NCBI GenBank assembly: GCA_965200115.1
Contig: OZ241336.1
Location: forward strand, 3,906,001 to 3,970,000
Direction of reading: 5' to 3'
From: JAPOUP01 sp026708635
Lineage (GTDB): Bacteria; Pseudomonadota; Alphaproteobacteria; Rhodobacterales; Rhodobacteraceae
DNA: 64,000 nt
Made by a program: the position numbers and the translations under genes
The notes under the pieces: model-generated
Databases searched by the model: none
Told to the model about the DNA's origin: nothing
Seen by the model: only the letters and a program-made list of their open reading frames with translations
Shown: positions 53,764 to 62,727 of the stretch, one piece after another
How positions within the stretch are numbered: position 1 is the stretch's first letter
How the letters are laid out: each line of letters starts with the position of its first letter

Positions 53764-54825
53764 GCCGATGACGGACGCGCCGAGTCCGGCGAGATCTCCA
53801 AGCGGTTCCATGCCAAGGGCGTTGAGGTTTCCGATGGTAAGTCCGGCGACGAAGAAAACCGAGGTCATGCAGACGACGAAGGCGGGAAAGTAAGCCTCGC
53901 CGAGACCTTCGGTATAGATGCCCAGCGAGAGGATTCCCGCGATTGCCAGTTCGGCGAGAAGCGCGTAGCTGATCACCCGGCGCATGCCGAGCCGCGTGAT
54001 GATTCGGGCGTTCAGGAAACTAGCTGACCCGCTGAGAAGGGCGATGGCGGCGAACCAGTAAGGGAATTCCGCCGCCCGGTCGAAACCGCTGTCGAAGATC
54101 GGCTGTATGTTGGCGATCACCGAGAAGAGCATGCCGAAGACAAATCCGAGCGCCGCGATCGACAGCCTTACACGGCTTATCCGGAGAATTTCCAGGGTTC
54201 CCGTTACCATTGAGCGAACCGAGAAGGGTCGACGGCGCTCCGGCAAGAGGGTTTCGGGCTGGCGCAGGGCGAGCCAGCCACAACTGATCAGCGAAAACAC
54301 GACAAAGGCAACGAAGATTCCCCGCCAGCCACCGAACCAGATTATTCCCGTTCCCAGCAGCGGCGCGATTGCGGGGACTAGAGTGAACACGATCATGGCG
54401 AAGGACACCACTTGGGCCATCTGGCGGCCGCGGTAGAGGTCGCGCATCATTGCCATGGCCGCAACCCGCGGACCGGCGGCGGCAAGGCCCTGCAGCAGCC
54501 GTGCGGCGATTAGGAGTTCAAGCGATCCCGCCGCCCATGCGAGTGCGGAGGCCGCGATGTAGACTGCCGAACTTCCCAGAATCACCGGCTTTCGCCCGAA
54601 CGCGTCGCATAGCGGGCCGGTGAACAATGTGCCAAGTCCCATGCCCAGGACGAACGTCGTTATGATGAGCTGTGCCCTATGTGGCGCTTCGGGTGCGAGT
54701 TCCTCCGCTATATCATCCATCGCGGGGAGCATGGCATCGATTGAAAAGGCCACCGTCGCGAACATGACGCCCATGAGCGCGACGAATTCGGGCAGTCGCA
54801 AACGTGGTTTTGGCGGCGATTGCAT
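53617..54825 (-). CDS. MFS transporter, Bcr/CflA family
   Basis: The 402-residue protein has 12 predicted membrane helices and the drug:H+ antiporter-1 motifs. GTLFTGPLCDAFGRKPVILG is motif A, and LIAARLLQGLAAAGPRVAAM with AMMRDLYRGR follows. The family exports drugs such as bicyclomycin or small metabolites; the substrate is unknown. The final 49 codons overlap the mfd frame tail to tail. There is no adjacent regulator gene. Confidence 0.9.
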   Translation of the reverse strand: MQSPPKPRLRLPEFVALMGVMFATVAFSIDAMLPAMDDIAEELAPEAPHRAQLIITTFVLGMGLGTLFTGPLCDAFGRKPVILGSSAVYIAASALAWAAGSLELLIAARLLQGLAAAGPRVAAMAMMRDLYRGRQMAQVVSFAMIVFTLVPAIAPLLGTGIIWFGGWRGIFVAFVVFSLISCGWLALRQPETLLPERRRPFSVRSMVTGTLEILRISRVRLSIAALGFVFGMLFSVIANIQPIFDSGFDRAAEFPYWFAAIALLSGSASFLNARIITRLGMRRVISYALLAELAIAGILSLGIYTEGLGEAYFPAFVVCMTSVFFVAGLTIGNLNALGMEPLGDLAGLGASVIGSLATVVAVPIAIVVGSGFDGTPLPLAVGIFLCATCALALTLVIADSPN

Positions 54826-55195
54826 GATGCTCCGCTATCAGTCGAACATCTGGAATGCGAGTGGCGGGGGAGAGCTTTGTGATCGACGTTCTTTAGAAAA
54901 CCCGTTGATTTAATCGAGCTTTAGCTAACGGCTTTATCCCAAACTTTCCGCAACCGATTTGCCCATCGTGTCGGTGGTGCCTATGTTCTCAATGGGCATC
55001 CTTAACGCGGTCAAAGCATGCGGGCACGATGGAAGGCGGCCCGGCAAGGGATAAGGGCCGGACGGGCGCTTGCGCAGCCATGTCCATCAATGTCTTCGAC
55101 TGTCGTTGTTTCGCGGAGATGACGCAGACCAGCGCGGCGGCATTCGCAACAAGATGGCGCTTGTCTAACGGCACCGGCGTCACTATGATTCTGTC
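54826..55195. other. Intergenic region upstream of the MFS gene
   Basis: Both adjacent genes are divergent, so both promoters should lie here. A+T-rich patches near 54890-54950 are candidates. Short frames on both strands lack support. No repeat or RNA gene was recognised. Confidence 0.4.
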
Positions 55196-55489
55196 ATGTC
55201 AGAGGCCATCGCATTCGATACCCACCGCTTCGTCAAGCGCCTGACCGACTCCGGCTTCACCGAGCGGCAGGCTGAGACGCTCGCCGAGGAGCATGTCGCG
55301 CTGCTCAACGGGAATCTCGCAACTAGGTTTGACGTCGAAAGGGTAAGGGTTGACGTCGAAAGGGTAAGGGCCGAAGTCGCAAAGGTCGAGGCGCGCATAG
55401 AAGAGGCGAAGTCCGAGATCCTGAAGTGGGTCTTCGGCGCACTGGTCGCCCAGGGCGGGCTGATTGTTGCTCTCGTCAAGCTCCTGTGA
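55196..55489 (+). CDS. DUF1640 coiled-coil membrane protein
   Basis: The 97-residue protein starts IAFDTHRFVKRLTDSGFTER and QAETLAEEHVALL, the DUF1640 hallmark (related to the mitochondrial MCUR1/CCDC90 family). A coiled coil (DVERVRVDVERVRAEVAKVE) follows and then a C-terminal membrane helix (VFGALVAQGGLIVALVKLL). DUF1640 proteins often occur in several copies in host-associated or repeat-rich Alphaproteobacteria; their role is unknown. A 21-bp tandem duplication lies in the coiled coil (next entry). Confidence 0.85.
   Translation: MSEAIAFDTHRFVKRLTDSGFTERQAETLAEEHVALLNGNLATRFDVERVRVDVERVRAEVAKVEARIEEAKSEILKWVFGALVAQGGLIVALVKLL
55329..55370 (+). repeat. Perfect 21-bp tandem repeat in the DUF1640 gene
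   Basis: Two identical 21-bp units (55329-55349 and 55350-55370, core TTGACGTCGAAAGGGTAAGG) encode two heptads, FDVERVR and VDVERVR. The duplication lengthens the coiled coil by exactly one heptad, so it is likely recent and tolerated because it keeps the register. Confidence 0.9.
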
Positions 55490-55676
55490 GGGTTGCCGGA
55501 TGGAAGCGAATCATGTCCCCGTACCCTCCTAATCAGCGCATACGCGGACAGTAACGCGATCCGGACTTCGTGCTCGCTTAGTGTTTTCCAGGCATTCAGC
55601 GAAAAGGAAAAATATCCTAAATTACTGAAAATATTGAATAAAATTACCAGGGGACGCCCGCAATAACGCTCACTGT

Positions 55677-56681
55677 TCAGCTAGAGCTCCTAACCGCATG
55701 TGCGCCACGCTCGCGGTAGGGCGTGGTATCGTACTGCGCACGGTAGCACTTGGAGAAATGGCTGGGCGAGGCGAAACCGCAGGCGAGCGCCACGTTTATA
55801 ACGCTCATATCGGTCTGCATTAGAAGGTTCCGCGCACGCTGAAGCCTAAGTTCCATATAGTACCGCTTCGGGGAGCGGTTCAGATATCTCCTGAATAGCC
55901 GTTCGAGCTGCCGCGTGGACATGCCGACGTCGCTCGCGAGAAGCGACGGGCTTATCGGCTCCTCGATGTTCTGCTCCATCATCTGGACGACCAGTGAGAG
56001 TTTTGGATGCCTGACGCCAATGCGGGTTGGCACCGACAGGCGCTGGGTGTCCTGGTCCGTTCTAATCGATGAGTAGATGAGTTGGTCGGCGACGGCGTTG
56101 GCGAGTTCCTCTCCATGTTCGTCGGCGATCAACTTTAGCATAAGGTCGATCGATGCGGTACCGCCGGCCGTGGTGATTCGGTTACCGTCGATGACGAAAA
56201 CCGACTTGGTCAACTCGACCTCGTCGAACTCCTCACGAAAGCTGTCCTGGTTCTCCCAGTGAATCGTGGCCTTCCTGCCGTCGAGCAGCCCGGCCTTGGC
56301 CAGCGTGTAGCCCGCGGTGCACAGGCCTCCGATCGTGGCGCCCCGCCGCGCTTCCCGCCTGAGCCAGTTAAGCATTCTCTTCGTGGTCGCTTCCCGCACA
56401 TCGATCCCGCCACAAACGAGGACCGTGTCGTCACGGGAGAGCTCCCCGAGGTCGCAGTCCAGCCGAAACCCCGTGCCGGCCGAACAGTGCGCCACCTCTC
56501 CGCCGTCCCCGGTCATGATCCATTCGTAGAGGGTCCTGCCCGCCATCCTGTTGGCTATGCGTAGGGATTCCAGTGCGCAGGCGAAAGAAAGCATCGTGAA
56601 CTTTTCCTGCAGCACGAAAACGAAGCGCTTCGGCCTAAGGCTGACGGTCTCCACCTTGACCATCTGGTGTCCAAACTGCAT
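55677..56681 (-). CDS. GlxA-family AraC-type transcriptional regulator
   Basis: The 334-residue protein has an N-terminal DJ-1/PfpI-like amidotransferase fold (TIGGLCTAGYTLAKAGLLDG with the nucleophile-like Cys) and a C-terminal AraC helix-turn-helix pair (LLASDVGMSTRQLERLFRRY and INVALACGFASPSHFSKCYR). Relatives control catabolism of choline, carnitine, arginine or related compounds. AAGGAG precedes the start. Nearby catabolic genes are only the distant dgcAN pair, so its target is not clear. Confidence 0.9.
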   Translation of the reverse strand: MQFGHQMVKVETVSLRPKRFVFVLQEKFTMLSFACALESLRIANRMAGRTLYEWIMTGDGGEVAHCSAGTGFRLDCDLGELSRDDTVLVCGGIDVREATTKRMLNWLRREARRGATIGGLCTAGYTLAKAGLLDGRKATIHWENQDSFREEFDEVELTKSVFVIDGNRITTAGGTASIDLMLKLIADEHGEELANAVADQLIYSSIRTDQDTQRLSVPTRIGVRHPKLSLVVQMMEQNIEEPISPSLLASDVGMSTRQLERLFRRYLNRSPKRYYMELRLQRARNLLMQTDMSVINVALACGFASPSHFSKCYRAQYDTTPYRERGAHAVRSSS

Positions 56682-56867
56682 CGGAATACGCTCCTTTCCA
56701 CGTACATGACCGTTACAGCAATATTCGCCGCTCTCAAGATGCCTTGGGGAGAAAAAGCGTGAATCGGCGCGGTCTGGATCCCGGCTCGTCGGAATTCAAG
56801 GTTTGCACCCATCGGCCGCGCAAGTATACAGCGGCCGAACGGAAACCGGTTCAAAGGAGCGGGAGCA

Positions 56868-58235
56868 GTGAGCGATTGGACAAAGTCCGGATGGCGCACC
56901 AAGCCAAGGATCCAGATGCCCGATTATCCAGACGCGGAAAAGTTGGACGAAGCCCTAGCCCAGCTTGCCAAATATCCACCCCTCGTATTCGCCGGGGAAG
57001 CCCGGACTTTGCGGGATAGGCTCGGTGCCGTCGGTCGTGGAGAGGCTTTCCTTCTGCAGGGCGGCGATTGCGCCGAGAGCTTCGCCGAATTCTCCGCGGA
57101 CAACCTTCGCGACAGCTTCAAGGTTTTCCTGCAGATGGCTATGGTGCTCACGTTCGGCGCCAAGGTTCCGGTCGTAAAGGTGGGCCGGGTTGCCGGGCAG
57201 ATGGCGAAACCGCGCTCCGCTCGAACCGAAATCAGGGATGGAACGGAACTTCCCAGCTATCGCGGCGACATCATAAACGGGTTCGATTTTACGCGGGAGG
57301 CCCGGATTTCCGATCCTAGTCGCATGTTGCAGGCATACACACAGGCCGCCGCGTCGCTAAACCTGCTGCGCGCGTTCTCGACCGGAGGCTTCGCGGATAT
57401 GCGCCGCGTGCATTCCTGGACACTCGGTTTCACCGACCGGGATGACGCCGAGCGGTACCGTGGAATGGCAAATCGAATCCAGGATACGTTGGACTTCATG
57501 GCGGCCGCAGGAATAACGGCCGCCACGCCCCATGAGTTCGAAAGCGTGGATTTCTACACCAGCCACGAGGCGTTGCTTCTGGAGTATGAAGAGGCGCTGA
57601 CGCGGATAGACTCCACAAGCGGGCAATGGCTCGCGGGCTCGGGCCACATGCTTTGGATCGGAGACAGGACCCGGGAGCCTGACGGGGCGCATGTAGAGTT
57701 CTGCAGGGGCGTGCAGAATCCGATCGGCCTGAAATGCGGGCCGTCCCTGACGACCGGTCACCTTAAGACGCTGATGGCCAAACTGAACCCGGAGAATGAG
57801 CCCGGACGCCTGACGCTGATCGCCCGTTTCGGTGCCGGAACGGTCGCCGCTCACCTGCCACGGCTCATAAAGGCGGTGCGGGAGGAGGGGGCCGACGTGG
57901 TCTGGTCGTGTGACCCTATGCACGGCAACACGATCCGCTCGTCAAGTGGCTACAAGACCCGGCCCTTCGACTCAGTGCTGCGCGAGGTGCGAGAGTTCTT
58001 CGCGGTCCACCAGGCGGAGGGCACCGTGCCAGGCGGCGTTCATTTCGAGATGACGGGGCGGGACGTCACGGAGTGCACCGGTGGCGTCCGGGCGGTAACG
58101 GACGAGGACCTGTCGGATCGCTATCACACGGCCTGCGATCCAAGACTCAACGCGTCACAGGCGCTTGAGTTGGCGTTTCTGGTTGCCGAGGAACTGACTC
58201 CCCGCCAGTCCATGCAGCGGGCGGCCGCTGTTTGA
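56868..58235 (+). CDS. Class II 3-deoxy-7-phosphoheptulonate (DAHP) synthase
   Basis: This enzyme condenses phosphoenolpyruvate and erythrose-4-phosphate, the entry to aromatic amino acid synthesis. The plant-like class II pattern is clear: LAQLAKYPPLVFAGEARTLR, EAFLLQGGDCAESFAEF, GRVAGQMAKPRSARTE, WIGDRTREPDGAHVEFCRGV, GLKCGPS and VVWSCDPMHGNT. The length (455) is normal. A GTG start at 56868 follows AGGAGCGGGAG. It is divergent from the GlxA-type regulator. Confidence 0.94.
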   Translation: MSDWTKSGWRTKPRIQMPDYPDAEKLDEALAQLAKYPPLVFAGEARTLRDRLGAVGRGEAFLLQGGDCAESFAEFSADNLRDSFKVFLQMAMVLTFGAKVPVVKVGRVAGQMAKPRSARTEIRDGTELPSYRGDIINGFDFTREARISDPSRMLQAYTQAAASLNLLRAFSTGGFADMRRVHSWTLGFTDRDDAERYRGMANRIQDTLDFMAAAGITAATPHEFESVDFYTSHEALLLEYEEALTRIDSTSGQWLAGSGHMLWIGDRTREPDGAHVEFCRGVQNPIGLKCGPSLTTGHLKTLMAKLNPENEPGRLTLIARFGAGTVAAHLPRLIKAVREEGADVVWSCDPMHGNTIRSSSGYKTRPFDSVLREVREFFAVHQAEGTVPGGVHFEMTGRDVTECTGGVRAVTDEDLSDRYHTACDPRLNASQALELAFLVAEELTPRQSMQRAAAV

Positions 58236-58573
58236 GGCCGGACCCGACGTGGAGCGGAATCGGGTTTCCTGGAGCTCACGTCCGGCTTTAGCCGGCTATT
58301 TTGGCATCACACCGCTCCGAACTGCCTAGCATGGGCCAGCTAATGGCAATGGACACGTCACTGGTGATGGCGAGTGATTTTCCTGCCTTGAAAGGCACGC
58401 CATTTATCTTGCCGGCGGCAGCCGATAATCGTTCAGCGCGTTGTAAAAACGCCATTCTACCGCGTGATCGGCTCATGTTCCCGAATTGGCCAGTTCTCGC
58501 GAGGAACGACAGATGTGTCGCGGTTTTTTGCGCCGGCGCTTTGAAATGTCTCGCCAATCCGCCGGTATCACCA
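58236..58573. other. Intergenic region between convergent genes
   Basis: DAHP synthase and dgcN end toward each other here. Overlapping frames (58301-58651 plus; 58288-58557 minus) lack ribosome sites and family resemblance. No clear terminator hairpin with a T-run was found. Confidence 0.4.
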
Positions 58574-59590
58574 TCATCGAAGGTTGGAGACGATTTCGCT
58601 TACGCCAAAGCGCACCGGATCGCAGGCGGGCACGCCGTGTTCAACGCTTAGATCGGCCAAGCGATCCCGGGCGTCGGTTTCATTCAATTTAGAGGTATTG
58701 AGACAGATGCCACCGCATCTGATCTCGGGCGCTACGCGCCGGGACAACAATACCGTCAGATCAATAATTTCGGCGATACTGGCGGTTTTGTGACTATGGA
58801 AGGCCGATAGTTCCTCGCGGCCGTCTTCGTGACAAACGACAAAGGCTGTTGGCTGCGCGCCATGCAACAATCCCAATGAAACGCCAGCATAGGCTGGATG
58901 AATAAGCGCTCCTTGACCTTCAATGACATCCCAATGGGTCGCCTCGGCCGCAGGTGTCAGTTGCTCAACCGCGCCCGAGATGAAATCGGAGACGATGGCG
59001 TCAACGCAAATCCCCTTGCCGTCGATCAGAACGCCGGTCTGGCCGGTGGCTCGAAAGGTCGCATCCATTCCTTGGGCGACCATTTCCCGGTGGATCGCCA
59101 GGGCGGCGTATTTTTTTCCCACCGCGCAATCGGTACCCAGTGCCAAGAGACGTTGCCCGGAGCGGGGTAGTCCGCTGGCAACCGGAAACGTCCCTTTCGC
59201 CAGACGGACATCGTGAGTGGTGCCGCCGGTGGTCCGAACCGCCTTTGCTATGGCGGGAAACGAGCTTAGAGGCGTGTGCAAGCCGGATGCCACATCCATG
59301 CCCGCCTCCAGCGCCTCGACGATTCTGTCGATCCATTCCGGTGGCATCTGGCCACCTATGAACGCCGTGCCCAGAACCAGGGTCCGCGCACCCGCGGCAA
59401 CGGCTTTGGCGATACTCATATCCGGAATTCCGAGATCGGCAACGCAGCTTTCTTCCCGGAGTTGCCCAAGGCAGCGCTCAGGTCTCCAGTAGACAAGGCC
59501 AAGGCCGGTCTTTGCAAGCTCCTGGATCTGCGTATCGCCCAGATAGATCAGGTAGGGGGAATTTAAATCAGCCATAGCCGCCATCCGCAT
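58574..59590 (-). CDS. dgcN: DUF1611 protein, D-glutamate N-acetyltransferase DgcN
   Basis: The 338-residue protein belongs to DUF1611. It has an N-terminal Rossmann-like part (PYLIYLGDTQIQELAKTGLG and VAAGARTLVLGTAFIGGQMP) and a C-terminal P-loop-like domain (LLALGTDCAVGKKYAALAIH, with WDVIEGQGALIHPAYAGVSL). In marine bacteria DgcN acetylates D-glutamate and DgcA racemises the product, feeding D-amino acids into central metabolism. The adjacency to dgcA supports that role. The start has GGGGA 7 nt upstream, inside the end of dgcA; the gap between the genes is 4 bp. Confidence 0.85.
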   Translation of the reverse strand: MRMAAMADLNSPYLIYLGDTQIQELAKTGLGLVYWRPERCLGQLREESCVADLGIPDMSIAKAVAAGARTLVLGTAFIGGQMPPEWIDRIVEALEAGMDVASGLHTPLSSFPAIAKAVRTTGGTTHDVRLAKGTFPVASGLPRSGQRLLALGTDCAVGKKYAALAIHREMVAQGMDATFRATGQTGVLIDGKGICVDAIVSDFISGAVEQLTPAAEATHWDVIEGQGALIHPAYAGVSLGLLHGAQPTAFVVCHEDGREELSAFHSHKTASIAEIIDLTVLLSRRVAPEIRCGGICLNTSKLNETDARDRLADLSVEHGVPACDPVRFGVSEIVSNLR

Positions 59591-59594
59591 CTCA

Positions 59595-60575
59595 CTATCC
59601 CCAAAGGGCAGTGTCGTAGTGTTTCAACTGACCGTTGCGATATTGCATTGCAGGTGTCCGATCCGATGCCAGTTGCAACGGACCATCCAGATCCGACCAG
59701 TCGGAAAGGCTCCCGATCACATAGCCGGGGGCCATTGAAAGCGACGTACCTGACATGCAACCAACCATCACGCCCATTCCGGCCTGCCGGGCCATCTTCG
59801 CCAGGGCAAAGGCTTCGGTCAGGCCCCCAGTCTTGTCTAACTTGATATTCACGCCCTGATAGCAGCGCTTCAACCGAACGACATCCGTTGCGACATGACA
59901 GGATTCATCGGCAAACAGCGGCACTGGGCTGTCGATTTTGGCAAGTTTTTCCTCTTGTGAAGGGCGCACCGGTTGTTCAATCATCCTGACCCCGAGATCA
60001 GCCAGTTTTCCGACGACGCCCTGAAGCAGGTCAACCGTCCAGCTCTGGTTGGCGTCCACAATCAGCTCGGCATCGGGTCGGGATTCTCGAATGGCGGCAA
60101 TGCGTTCGACGATACCTTGGCCATCCAGTTTGATTTTAAGAATATCATGGCTCGAAGCCCGGGCCGCGTCGGCCATTTCCCGACTGCTGCCGAGGCCAAC
60201 CGTTTGATCAACGTCGATTGCGGCTGGCCCTTCCGGGAGGCCCGCAAGCGCCCAAACGCTTTGACCGCTTTCCTTCGAGCACAAGTCCCAGAGCGCGCAG
60301 TCGAGCGCATTCCGGGCTGGACCCGCGGGTAAGGCGGCGCACACGGCATCCGGATCCGCCCCTTCAGCAATCCGCGCGATGGCCCTATCCAAATCCGTCT
60401 TGATTTGCTCCATCGTCACGGCGAACACCACGGGGCGAACCCCCTCTCCCTGTCCGGTTTTTCCGTTGCGGGACACCGTTACATGGACGCATTCCAGCGT
60501 CTCGATCGTGAACCCAGCGAATTTGAAAGGTTCGGCAAGGGGCCATTGTTCCGGCTCATAGGTGACCCGCGTCAT
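59595..60575 (-). CDS. dgcA: N-acetyl-D-glutamate racemase DgcA (enolase superfamily)
   Basis: The 326-residue protein is a dipeptide-epimerase-type enolase-superfamily member. Catalytic and metal residues are visible: KIKLDG (Lys pair), LIVDANQSWTVD, MIEQPVRPSQEEKLAK, LFADESCH and VNIKLDKTGGLTEAFALAKM. Paired with dgcN it likely racemises N-acetyl-D-Glu. ATG 60575 gives MTRVTYEPEQWPLAEPF; the open frame upstream to 60689 lacks support. It is the first gene of the two-gene operon, and the IS66 element lies 208 bp upstream. Confidence 0.87.
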   Translation of the reverse strand: MTRVTYEPEQWPLAEPFKFAGFTIETLECVHVTVSRNGKTGQGEGVRPVVFAVTMEQIKTDLDRAIARIAEGADPDAVCAALPAGPARNALDCALWDLCSKESGQSVWALAGLPEGPAAIDVDQTVGLGSSREMADAARASSHDILKIKLDGQGIVERIAAIRESRPDAELIVDANQSWTVDLLQGVVGKLADLGVRMIEQPVRPSQEEKLAKIDSPVPLFADESCHVATDVVRLKRCYQGVNIKLDKTGGLTEAFALAKMARQAGMGVMVGCMSGTSLSMAPGYVIGSLSDWSDLDGPLQLASDRTPAMQYRNGQLKHYDTALWG

Positions 60576-60894
60576 TCGTGTATCTCGCTTGAAGAATTTC
60601 GACAGCACGTTTTGGCAGATAATCATGATCCGAGGAAGTTTGTCGATGAGACACTCAAGCTTTATTCTAACGCATATGACATGATCCACGCGAGTTCACG
60701 CACAGACATAGGAAAATATAAATAAATCAGAGTTTTGTTTACATAACTTAAGGGCCAGACTGTCGAATGCGGCACCGCCAGCGTAAACGTTCGGTTATGT
60801 GGTGACGGGGTTGTTTGGAGGTCCTGCGATTGAGTTTTTCCTGGTGTGAGATTGGGACCGGTAACGGGAACTTTGCTGCGCTATTTTCCGGCGC

Positions 60895-62718
60895 ATGGTG
60901 ATTTGCGCCGACAGTTTCGAGCCTGCCGCTCCGTTCGGCATCGGTGATGGCGAAGCCGGTTTCCGGTCTCCGGAGGCACCCGGCTTTTCGCGGATTGACT
61001 GGAAGGCGCCGTACGGGCGGGAGCGCGCGCGTGCGGACGCGGCGGAGGCGCGCTGCGGGGAGTTCCGCCGCGCCGGGATTGAGGCCCGGAGCAAGGCGGG
61101 GAGCTACGGGTCGCTGCACGAGCGGGGCCGTGCGAAGCTTGAGGCTGCGCGGGCGGAGCTGAAGGATGTTCGCCGGGCATCGAGGACCGCGCCTGGCCTG
61201 CAGGCGGAAGTCGAGAGGTTGCGGAAGTTGCCTGCGGCCGCCGGCGTTGACAGCCGCCAGCGCACGACCAACGCCTCGCTGCGCATGGAGGTTGGCAGGC
61301 TGGGGTCGGCGCTGGGGCGGCGGAAGGACAGGAACCGGAAGCTCAGGGGCCGGGTCAGGGCGCTTGAACGGCGCCATCGGAAGCGGAAGAGGAAGGTCAG
61401 GGAGCCGAAAGCCGGGCTTGAAGGGCTCCGTTCGACGACGGCGGTGCTGTCGAGGGACAGGTACGGCACCCGCAGCGAGAGGCGGGACAGGAAGCCTTCC
61501 GGGCGCAAGCGGGGCCAGCAGCGGGACAATCCGGGCCATGGCAGAACCGGGCGGACGAACCCCGGTAGGAAGGAGGAACGCCACGAGCCGCCTGGGGACC
61601 CGCTCACCTGCCCGTGCTGCGGTGCGCCCTTTGTCGGCAATGGCGAGCATGAATCGGAACTCGCCGGGATCCATGTCAGGGCCCATATCCGCCAGATCAG
61701 GCGTCCCCGCTACCGCAGGACCTGCGGGTGCCCGTCGACGCCGGCCGAAGTGACGGCACCGCCGCAGCCGCGGCTGTTCGGGAACACCGGCTACGGGACC
61801 AGCGTATGGGGCCTCTATCCGTACGGGCGCTTCGTTGCCATGCGGCCCGCCCGTCGGGTCGCGGCATGGCTGACCGACCATGGTCTTGCGATGTCGCCGG
61901 GCACGCCGCTCGGCGGCACGGAGCGCATGCTGGCGCCGCTCGCGGCGGCGGTCTTCAGCCATCTCAACCGGGCGACGGTCCGTCACGCCGACGGGACCGG
62001 CTGGCGCATCCAGGAGCTTGGCCGCAACGGCAAGTCGCGGCGCGCCTGGCTGTGGAGTTCGCTTTGTGGAGACGCCGTGTTCCTCCACGTCGATCCCGCC
62101 GGCGGCGCGGAGGCCGCGGCAAAGCTCTTCGCCGACGTTGACGGCCCGGTCTTCCTGGTCTGTGACCGCCACTCGGCCTACAGGAAGCTGGCCCGCTCCC
62201 GTCCCTGGCTGGTTCTGTCGTGGTGCTGGGCGCATCTACGCCGCGACTGCATCAAGTGCGCCGCCGGACACCGGCGCCTGGAGCCCTGGCGCAATGACTG
62301 GATCCAGGCGATCGGCGCCATCTACCATCCGAACGGCGCACGGCTCGAACATCTTGATGCCGGCGCCGATACCCCGGCGTTCAGGGCCGCGCGGGCCAGG
62401 CTGGAGAGCGCGGTCGCAGGGCTGTTCGCGAAAGCCGGGCGGGAACTGGCGGCGCTGGCGGATGATGCGCGGCAACGCGGGCCGCCGCGCCCATTGATCA
62501 ACCATCGCGCGGGGCTGGCCCTGTTCCCCGGCCATCCGCGGATCCCGATGGACAGCAATGTCAATGAAGCCATCCAGAGATCGGCCGCCATCGGGCGCAA
62601 GCCCGTCTTCGGGTCCGACAGCCTTGAGGGCGCGCGGCTGACGGCGGTCATGTATACGGTCTTCCGCACCCTGGCGATGAACCGCATCGATGTCCGGCGC
62701 TGGCTCGCCGCCCGATGA
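60895..62718 (+). CDS. IS66-family transposase (TnpC)
   Basis: The 607-residue protein has the IS66 TnpC order. First comes a coiled-coil, basic N-terminal region (about 45-205; RYGTRSERRDRKPSGRKRGQ), then a zinc finger (CPCCGAPF and YRRTCGC), and then the DDE domain. DDE residues are in VRHADGTGWRIQE, FLVCDRHSAYRKLAR and MDSNVNEAIQRSAAIGRKPV. FGSDSLEGARLTAVMYT and the short C-terminal tail are typical. The start at 60895 lacks a clear ribosome site. It appears intact, so the element may still move. Confidence 0.92.
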   Translation: MVICADSFEPAAPFGIGDGEAGFRSPEAPGFSRIDWKAPYGRERARADAAEARCGEFRRAGIEARSKAGSYGSLHERGRAKLEAARAELKDVRRASRTAPGLQAEVERLRKLPAAAGVDSRQRTTNASLRMEVGRLGSALGRRKDRNRKLRGRVRALERRHRKRKRKVREPKAGLEGLRSTTAVLSRDRYGTRSERRDRKPSGRKRGQQRDNPGHGRTGRTNPGRKEERHEPPGDPLTCPCCGAPFVGNGEHESELAGIHVRAHIRQIRRPRYRRTCGCPSTPAEVTAPPQPRLFGNTGYGTSVWGLYPYGRFVAMRPARRVAAWLTDHGLAMSPGTPLGGTERMLAPLAAAVFSHLNRATVRHADGTGWRIQELGRNGKSRRAWLWSSLCGDAVFLHVDPAGGAEAAAKLFADVDGPVFLVCDRHSAYRKLARSRPWLVLSWCWAHLRRDCIKCAAGHRRLEPWRNDWIQAIGAIYHPNGARLEHLDAGADTPAFRAARARLESAVAGLFAKAGRELAALADDARQRGPPRPLINHRAGLALFPGHPRIPMDSNVNEAIQRSAAIGRKPVFGSDSLEGARLTAVMYTVFRTLAMNRIDVRRWLAAR

Positions 62719-62727
62719 CCTGAAACC

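Noticed and set aside
60748..62235. 495-codon minus-strand frame opposite tnpC
   Set aside because: Antisense shadow of the IS66 transposase; Pro/Arg-rich with no family match.
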